Shown here: one piece after another, positions 5,859 to 9,096 of the stretch | Position numbering within the stretch: the stretch's first letter is position 1 | How the letters are laid out: each line of letters starts with the position of its first letter | Source of the DNA: JACQAI01 sp035507915 | Lineage (GTDB): Bacteria > Pseudomonadota > Alphaproteobacteria > Elsterales > Elsteraceae | DNA length: 9,096 bases | Direction: 5' to 3' | Assembly: GCA_035507915.1 (NCBI GenBank) | Contig: DATJNS010000447.1 | Location: 1-9,096, forward strand | Translations under genes and position numbers: made by a program | Notes under the pieces: generated by a model | What the model was told of the DNA's origin: nothing | The model's database searches: none | The model's input: only the letters and a program-made list of their open reading frames with translations

Positions 5859-6023
5859 ATGAAAGTAGTCGTTCGCCTCGCCGCACTGGCCGTGCTGGCG
5901 GTCGTGCTGCAGCACTGCGGCAGCGTGCAGCCGTGCAACCAGATCCCGCAGAAATCGACGGGTGCGTGCCGGGTCGGATTGCCGCAGGATTGGTACGAGG
6001 ACGACGCCTGGCGCACGCAATAG
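5859..6023 (+). CDS. Small exported or lipoprotein-like hypothetical protein
   Basis: A 54-residue protein that I do not recognise. It begins MKVVVRLAALAVLAVVLQHC, a short positive start followed by a hydrophobic stretch, as in a signal peptide. Cys20 could be the lipid-anchored residue, but the sequence LQHC is a poor lipobox, since the -1 position is normally Gly, Ala or Ser. Cys26 and Cys37 follow in a polar tail (PCNQIPQ, GACRVGLPQDWYEDD), so a disulfide in the periplasm is possible. The start is supported by GAGGAG (5845-5850) 8 nt before the ATG. It faces away from the enolase-superfamily gene across 57 bases, which must hold both promoters, and ends 79 bases before the dioxygenase gene. 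Confidence 0.55.
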   Translation: MKVVVRLAALAVLAVVLQHCGSVQPCNQIPQKSTGACRVGLPQDWYEDDAWRTQ

Positions 6024-6042
6024 CGGCTCGACGGCGGCGCCG

Positions 6043-6071
6043 TTGGCGGTCGCCGCGGATGACGCTAAAAT
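6043..6071 (+). promoter_or_regulatory. Candidate sigma70-type promoter for the dioxygenase-SDR unit
   Basis: TTGGCG (6043-6048) and TAAAAT (6066-6071) are exactly 17 nt apart and match the consensus at 4 and 5 of 6 positions. In DNA this rich in G+C the A/T-rich -10 box stands out. A start near 6078 would leave a leader of about 25 nt before the ATG at 6103. It also rules out the ATG at 6070, which lies within the -10 box. Confidence 0.5.
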
Positions 6072-6102
6072 GCCGGCAAGACCCCGTCGAAAAGGCGCCG
6101 AC

Positions 6103-6999
6103 ATGATCTCTCAGGCGGACGTCGCGTTCTATCGCGAGCACGGCTACGTCGTCGTGCCGGACCTGGTCCAGCCCGCGATGCTGGCGCGCCTGCAGCGCGT
6201 GATCGACGGCTTGGTCGAGCGCGCGCGCGCGGTCGGCGCGAACGACGACGTCTACGACCTCGAGCCGTCGCACCGGCCCGACCGGCCGCGCGTGCGCCGA
6301 CTCAAGAAACCGCATGCGCTCGATCCGGCGTTCGACGAACTGATGCGCAGCGAGCCGATCCTCTCGGTGTCGCGCCAGCTGCTCGGCCCGGCGGTGCGGC
6401 TCTACGGCTCGAAGCTCAACATCAAGGCGCCGGAATACGGCTCGCCGGTCGAATGGCACCAGGATTGGGCGTTCTATCCGCACACCAACGACGACGTGCT
6501 CGCGGTCGGCGTGATGCTGAACGACTGCCAACGCGAGAACGGCCCTCTGATGGTCATGCCGGGCAGCCACCAGGGCCCGACCTGGGATCATCACGCCGAC
6601 GGCTATTTCTGCGGCGCGATCGACCCGGACGCCTGCCCGCTCGACTTCTCCAAGGCGGTGGCGCTGACCGGGCGCGCCGGCGCCTGCTCGTTCCACCATG
6701 TGCGCCTGGTCCACGGCTCGGCGCAGAACACCTCGGCGCTGCCGCGCCAGCTCCTGCTCTACGAGCTCGCCGCCGCCGACGCCTGGCCGCTGGTGACCGG
6801 CGTCAAGGACCTGGCGGAGTTCGACAGCCGCATGCTGTGCGGCACGCCGTCGATCGAGCCGCGCATCGTCGCCTGCCCGGTCCGCATGCCGCTGCCGCCG
6901 GCGCTCGGCCAGGGCTCGATCTACGAGAATCAGTTCGGCTCGCGCCGGCGTTATTTCGCGTTCGACCAGAAGATCGACGCCCTCGAGCCCGCCGAGTAG
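6103..6999 (+). CDS. Phytanoyl-CoA dioxygenase (PhyH) family protein
   Basis: A 298-residue Fe(II)/2-oxoglutarate-dependent oxygenase, a usual size for bacterial PhyH members. The metal-binding HxD is His119-Gln-Asp121 in VEWHQDWAFYPH, the distal His is His204 in VRLVHGSAQN, and Arg215 in ALPRQLLLYE is placed to hold 2-oxoglutarate. The block MLNDCQRENGPLMVMPGSHQG (138-158) is the typical strand pair of this family. Such enzymes hydroxylate varied small acids and CoA esters, and the family name does not fix the substrate. I chose ATG at 6103 because the other in-frame ATG (6070) lies in the -10 box of the likely promoter, while AAAAGG lies 7 nt before this one. The SDR gene follows after 14 bases, suggesting that the product alcohol may be oxidised next. 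Confidence 0.9.
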   Translation: MISQADVAFYREHGYVVVPDLVQPAMLARLQRVIDGLVERARAVGANDDVYDLEPSHRPDRPRVRRLKKPHALDPAFDELMRSEPILSVSRQLLGPAVRLYGSKLNIKAPEYGSPVEWHQDWAFYPHTNDDVLAVGVMLNDCQRENGPLMVMPGSHQGPTWDHHADGYFCGAIDPDACPLDFSKAVALTGRAGACSFHHVRLVHGSAQNTSALPRQLLLYELAAADAWPLVTGVKDLAEFDSRMLCGTPSIEPRIVACPVRMPLPPALGQGSIYENQFGSRRRYFAFDQKIDALEPAE

Positions 7000-7013
7000 G
7001 CGGCCAGCGCGCG

Positions 7014-7766
7014 ATGAACCAGATCGATCTCGCCGGCCGCGTGGCGGTGGTGACGGGCAGCGCCCGCGGCATCGGGCTCGCGATCGCGCAACGCCTGCTG
7101 GCCTCCGGCGCGTCGGTCGCGCTGTGGGATCGCGACGCGGCCGCCGTCGAGCGGACGGTCGCCGAGCTCGCCGCCGGCGACGCGGCGTTCGCCGTCTCGG
7201 TCGACGTGACCGCGGCAGCGAGCATCGCGGCGGCGGCCGCCGCGACACTCAGGCGCTTCGGCAAGATCGACATCCTGGTCAACAATGCCGGCATCACGGG
7301 CGGCAACGCCACGAGCTGGGAGCTCGCGCCGGCCGACTGGCGCCAGGTGCTCGAGGTCAACCTGACCGGTCCGTTCCTGACCTGCCGCGAGATCGTGCCC
7401 GGCATGATCGCCGCCGGCTACGGCCGCATCGTCAACGTCGCCTCGATCGCCGGCAAGGAGGGCAACCCGAACGCCGCGCACTACAGCGCTTCCAAGGCGG
7501 GCCTGATCGCGCTCACCAAATCGATCGCCAAGGAGACCGCGCAGCACGGCGTGATCGTCAACTGCATCACGCCGGCGGCGGTGCGCACCGCGATGTTCGA
7601 CCAGATGAGCCAGGCGCACATCGACTACATGCTGTCGCGCATCCCGATGGGCCGCTTCGGCAAGGTCGAGGAGCTCGCCGCGCTGGTCGCCTGGCTGAGC
7701 TCCGAGGAGTGCTCGTTCTCGACCGGCGCCGCCTTCGACATCTCCGGCGGCCGCGCGACGTACTGA
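7014..7766 (+). CDS. Short-chain dehydrogenase/reductase (SDR), FabG-like
   Basis: A classical SDR of 250 residues. The cofactor loop TGSARGIG (14-21), NNAG (90-93) and the catalytic set Asn116, Ser144, Tyr157 and Lys161 (YSASK) are all present. Asp39 at the end of strand 2 (ALWDRD) favours NAD(H) over NADP(H). After the active site the usual PG is Pro-Ala (CITPAAVRT), a mild variant. The end, FDISGGRATY, is the normal SDR C-terminus where VDGG is commonest. It is 14 bases after the dioxygenase stop and shares its strand, so the two are probably one operon: hydroxylation then oxidation of the alcohol is a reasonable but unproven reading. The ribosome site is weak, so translation may be coupled. 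Substrate unknown; fatty acid synthesis is unlikely from the context. Confidence 0.92.
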   Translation: MNQIDLAGRVAVVTGSARGIGLAIAQRLLASGASVALWDRDAAAVERTVAELAAGDAAFAVSVDVTAAASIAAAAAATLRRFGKIDILVNNAGITGGNATSWELAPADWRQVLEVNLTGPFLTCREIVPGMIAAGYGRIVNVASIAGKEGNPNAAHYSASKAGLIALTKSIAKETAQHGVIVNCITPAAVRTAMFDQMSQAHIDYMLSRIPMGRFGKVEELAALVAWLSSEECSFSTGAAFDISGGRATY

Positions 7767-7803
7767 CGGCATCGCTCGTTCGCGGACCGCATCTCCACCA
7801 AAG

Positions 7804-7893
7804 AACCGTCATGCTCGGCCTTGGGTCGAGCATCCACGCCTTTCCATCCGCTCGAAGACGTGGATAGCCGGCACAAGGCCGGCCATGACGGTT
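7804..7893. repeat. Long intergenic palindrome of the alphaproteobacterial MAGLVPAIHV type
   Basis: The outer arms AACCGTCATG (7804-7813) and CATGACGGTT (7884-7893) are perfect complements. Inside them CGGCCTTG (7816-7823) pairs with CAAGGCCG (7874-7881), and GCATCCACG (7830-7838) pairs with CGTGGAT-A-GC with one bulge, giving a long hairpin on either strand. Read on the minus strand from 7886 it translates as MAGLVPAIHVFE, a peptide I recall from many spurious annotations of this repeat in Rhizobiales and relatives. It fills most of the 158-base gap between the converging SDR and pyrophosphatase genes and may help end both transcripts. The rest of the gap shows nothing I can name. Confidence 0.8.
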
Positions 7894-7924
7894 GGTGCGT
7901 GGTTGGCGCCTCGGCGTGCGCGAT

Positions 7925-8470
7925 CTAGGCCCCCGTGCCCGCGGCGGCGGTGGCGCGCGCGATGCCGTCGGCGATCAGGCGCTCGGCGGCCGCGGCGTCG
8001 ACCCATTCCAGGATCTTGACGAACTTGTCGGGCTCCAGGTCCTTGTAGTGCCGGAAGAAGTGGGCGATCTGCTCGCACACGATGGCCGGCAGATCGCGAT
8101 AGCTGTGCACGCCGGTGTAGAACGGATTGAGCGCGTCGACCGGCACGGCGAGGATCTTCTCGTCATGCCCGGCCTCGTCCTCCATCAGGAGCGCGCCGAT
8201 CGGCCGGCAGCGCACGACCGCGCCCGGCACCACCGGCACCTGGCTCACCACCAGCACGTCGCACGGATCGCCGTCGCCCGAGAGCGTGTGGGGCACGAAG
8301 CCGTAGTTGCCCGGATAGACCATGGCGGTGTGCAGGAAGCGATCGACGAACAGCGCGCCCGACGCCTTGTCGAGCTCGTACTTGACCGGCACGCCGCCGA
8401 GCGGCACCTCGACGATCACGTGGACGTCGCGCGGCGGATCGCGGCCGATCGAGATCCTGCTCAGATCCAT
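7925..8470 (-). CDS. ppa: Inorganic pyrophosphatase, family I
   Basis: A 181-residue soluble enzyme that hydrolyses pyrophosphate to phosphate, pulling forward biosynthetic reactions in the cytoplasm. The signature DGDPCDVLV gives Asp66, Asp68 and Asp71. The other active-site residues known from E. coli are present with a one-residue shift: Glu21, Lys30, Glu32, Arg44, Tyr56, Asp98, Asp103, Lys105, Tyr142 and Lys143. All expected catalytic positions are thus intact. The length is that of the hexameric bacterial form. The ATG (8468-8470) is 16 bases after the stop of the FAH-family gene on the same strand, so they may be co-transcribed, though a separate promoter inside the upstream gene is possible for a housekeeping gene. 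The Shine-Dalgarno is weak. It ends facing the SDR gene. Confidence 0.97.
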   Translation of the reverse strand: MDLSRISIGRDPPRDVHVIVEVPLGGVPVKYELDKASGALFVDRFLHTAMVYPGNYGFVPHTLSGDGDPCDVLVVSQVPVVPGAVVRCRPIGALLMEDEAGHDEKILAVPVDALNPFYTGVHSYRDLPAIVCEQIAHFFRHYKDLEPDKFVKILEWVDAAAAERLIADGIARATAAAGTGA

Positions 8471-8486
8471 GTGCCCGCGCCGAGCG

Positions 8487-9096
8487 CTACGTCTCCGCGA
8501 CGAACGGGTTGGACAGGGTGCCGATGCCGGTGATCTCGATGTCGACGACGTCGCCAGCCTTGAGATCGGGCGACGAGCCGTCGGTGCCCATCCACACGAC
8601 GTCGCCCGGATAGAGCGTCAGGTATTTCGTCATCGTGTGGAGGAAGTGCGCGATGCCGAACAGCATGTCGTTGGTCTTGAATTGCAGGCTCGGCTTGCCG
8701 TTGACCTTGATGATGGTCTGCATCGCGTCGAGGTTCACGTCGGTCTCGATCCACGGGCCCATCGGCTTGAAGGTGTCGGTGTTCTTGGCGCGCCACAGCG
8801 TGCGATCGGAGCGCTGCCAGGTGCGCTCGCTGACGTCGTTGCCGATCGTGTAGCCGAGCACGCAGGACAGCGCGTCCTTCTCGCTCAGGCGCTTGGCCTG
8901 CTTGCCGATCACGACGACCAGCTCGCCCTCGTACTGCACCTTCTCGCTGGCGTCGCGCGGGATGATCACGGGCTCGCCGTGCGCGACCAGCGCGTTGTTG
9001 GCGCGGTAGCCGATGTCGGCCTGCTTGGGGATGTCGGGCTCGACCCCGCGCTTGGCGGCGACCTCGCGGATGTGCGTCGTGTAGTTCAGTCCGGCG
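8487..9096 (-). CDS. Fumarylacetoacetate hydrolase-family protein (partial, start beyond the window)
   Basis: The frame is open from the window edge to the stop at 8487-8489, giving 202 residues of the C-terminal catalytic fold. It begins AGLNYTTHIREVAAKRG, matching the family's GLNYRDHA-type strand, so only the N-terminal part is missing. Landmarks are NNALVAHGEPVIIPRD, the metal ligands in YEGELVVVIGK (ExE), GNDVSER with the metal-binding Asp, KNTDTFKPMGPWI, MLFGIAHFLHTMTKYLTLYPGDVVWMGTDG, split here as the usual FS-x2-LYPGD-x2-TGTP region, and a final DIEITGIGTLSNPF. Members cleave or decarboxylate beta-diketo acids, for example fumarylpyruvate or 2-oxo acid products of aromatic breakdown. 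The exact reaction is not clear. TGTP is replaced by MGTDG, a mild variant. A GTG at 8967-8969 is internal, not the start. Confidence 0.92.
   Translation of the reverse strand, partial: AGLNYTTHIREVAAKRGVEPDIPKQADIGYRANNALVAHGEPVIIPRDASEKVQYEGELVVVIGKQAKRLSEKDALSCVLGYTIGNDVSERTWQRSDRTLWRAKNTDTFKPMGPWIETDVNLDAMQTIIKVNGKPSLQFKTNDMLFGIAHFLHTMTKYLTLYPGDVVWMGTDGSSPDLKAGDVVDIEITGIGTLSNPFVAET

Noticed and set aside
4392..6023. A 543-residue plus-strand frame ending at the stop of the small gene at 5859-6023
   Set aside because: Most of it is antisense to the enolase-superfamily gene. Only the last 54 residues, from the ATG at 5859 with its own ribosome site, look real.
6070..6072. ATG as an earlier start for the dioxygenase
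   Set aside because: It overlaps the likely -10 box and would add 11 basic residues not typical of the family. The ATG at 6103 is better placed.
7809..8078. Minus-strand 89-residue frame containing MAGLVPAIHVFE
   Set aside because: It is made of the palindromic repeat plus an out-of-frame part of ppa; a known kind of artefact.
1..9096. CRISPR array, tRNA, rRNA, insertion sequence, phage or origin
   Set aside because: I saw no regularly spaced repeats, no tRNA-like cloverleaf, no transposase or integrase, and no terminal repeats with target duplications. All clear genes are ordinary chromosomal metabolic genes.

Overview
The window looks like chromosomal DNA of a high-GC alphaproteobacterium (roughly 70% G+C by eye, with G or C at nearly every third codon position). 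Three things suggest this: the codon use, a thiO-thiS-thiG-thiE operon led by a TPP riboswitch, and a long intergenic palindrome at 7804-7893. Read on the minus strand, that palindrome gives the peptide MAGLVPAIHVFE, which I know from spurious ORFs in Rhizobiales and related alphaproteobacteria. I cannot assign a genus.

Layout. 1-138 is the plus-strand 3' end of an unrecognised gene. 139-391 is a non-coding convergent gap rich in inverted repeats. 392-3209 (minus) is the thiamine thiazole operon: thiO (glycine oxidase), thiS (sulfur carrier), thiG (thiazole synthase) and thiE or a TenI-like relative. The genes are packed with 4-bp overlaps or a 3-bp gap. A TPP riboswitch (3211-3296) and a candidate sigma70-type promoter (3301-3329) precede it. 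3427-5801 (minus) is a two-gene unit: a mandelate racemase-type enolase-superfamily enzyme followed by a family VIII-like serine hydrolase. A small exported or lipoprotein-like gene (5859-6023, plus) diverges from it. A strong-looking promoter (6043-6071) then drives a phytanoyl-CoA dioxygenase-family enzyme and an SDR dehydrogenase (6103-7766, plus). 7767-7924 is a convergent gap filled by the palindrome. 7925-9096 (minus) holds a family I inorganic pyrophosphatase and, upstream of it, a fumarylacetoacetate hydrolase-family gene cut by the window edge.

How they work together. ThiO makes the imine from glycine, ThiS carries sulfur, ThiG builds the thiazole, and ThiE joins it to the pyrimidine or acts as a TenI-type tautomerase. 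The TPP riboswitch closes the loop by sensing the end product. The enolase-superfamily enzyme, serine hydrolase, dioxygenase, SDR and FAH-family protein look like enzymes for breaking down small organic acids or esters. Their shared substrate, if there is one, cannot be read from the sequence.

The most interesting observation is at the thiO start. No ATG, GTG or TTG exists in frame between the aptamer and the FAD-binding motif, but an ATC codon sits 6 nt after a strong GGGAGG. Those 6 nt are almost exactly the 3' arm of the riboswitch P1 helix. I saw no clear evidence of a wholly new system, mobile element, CRISPR array, tRNA or rRNA.
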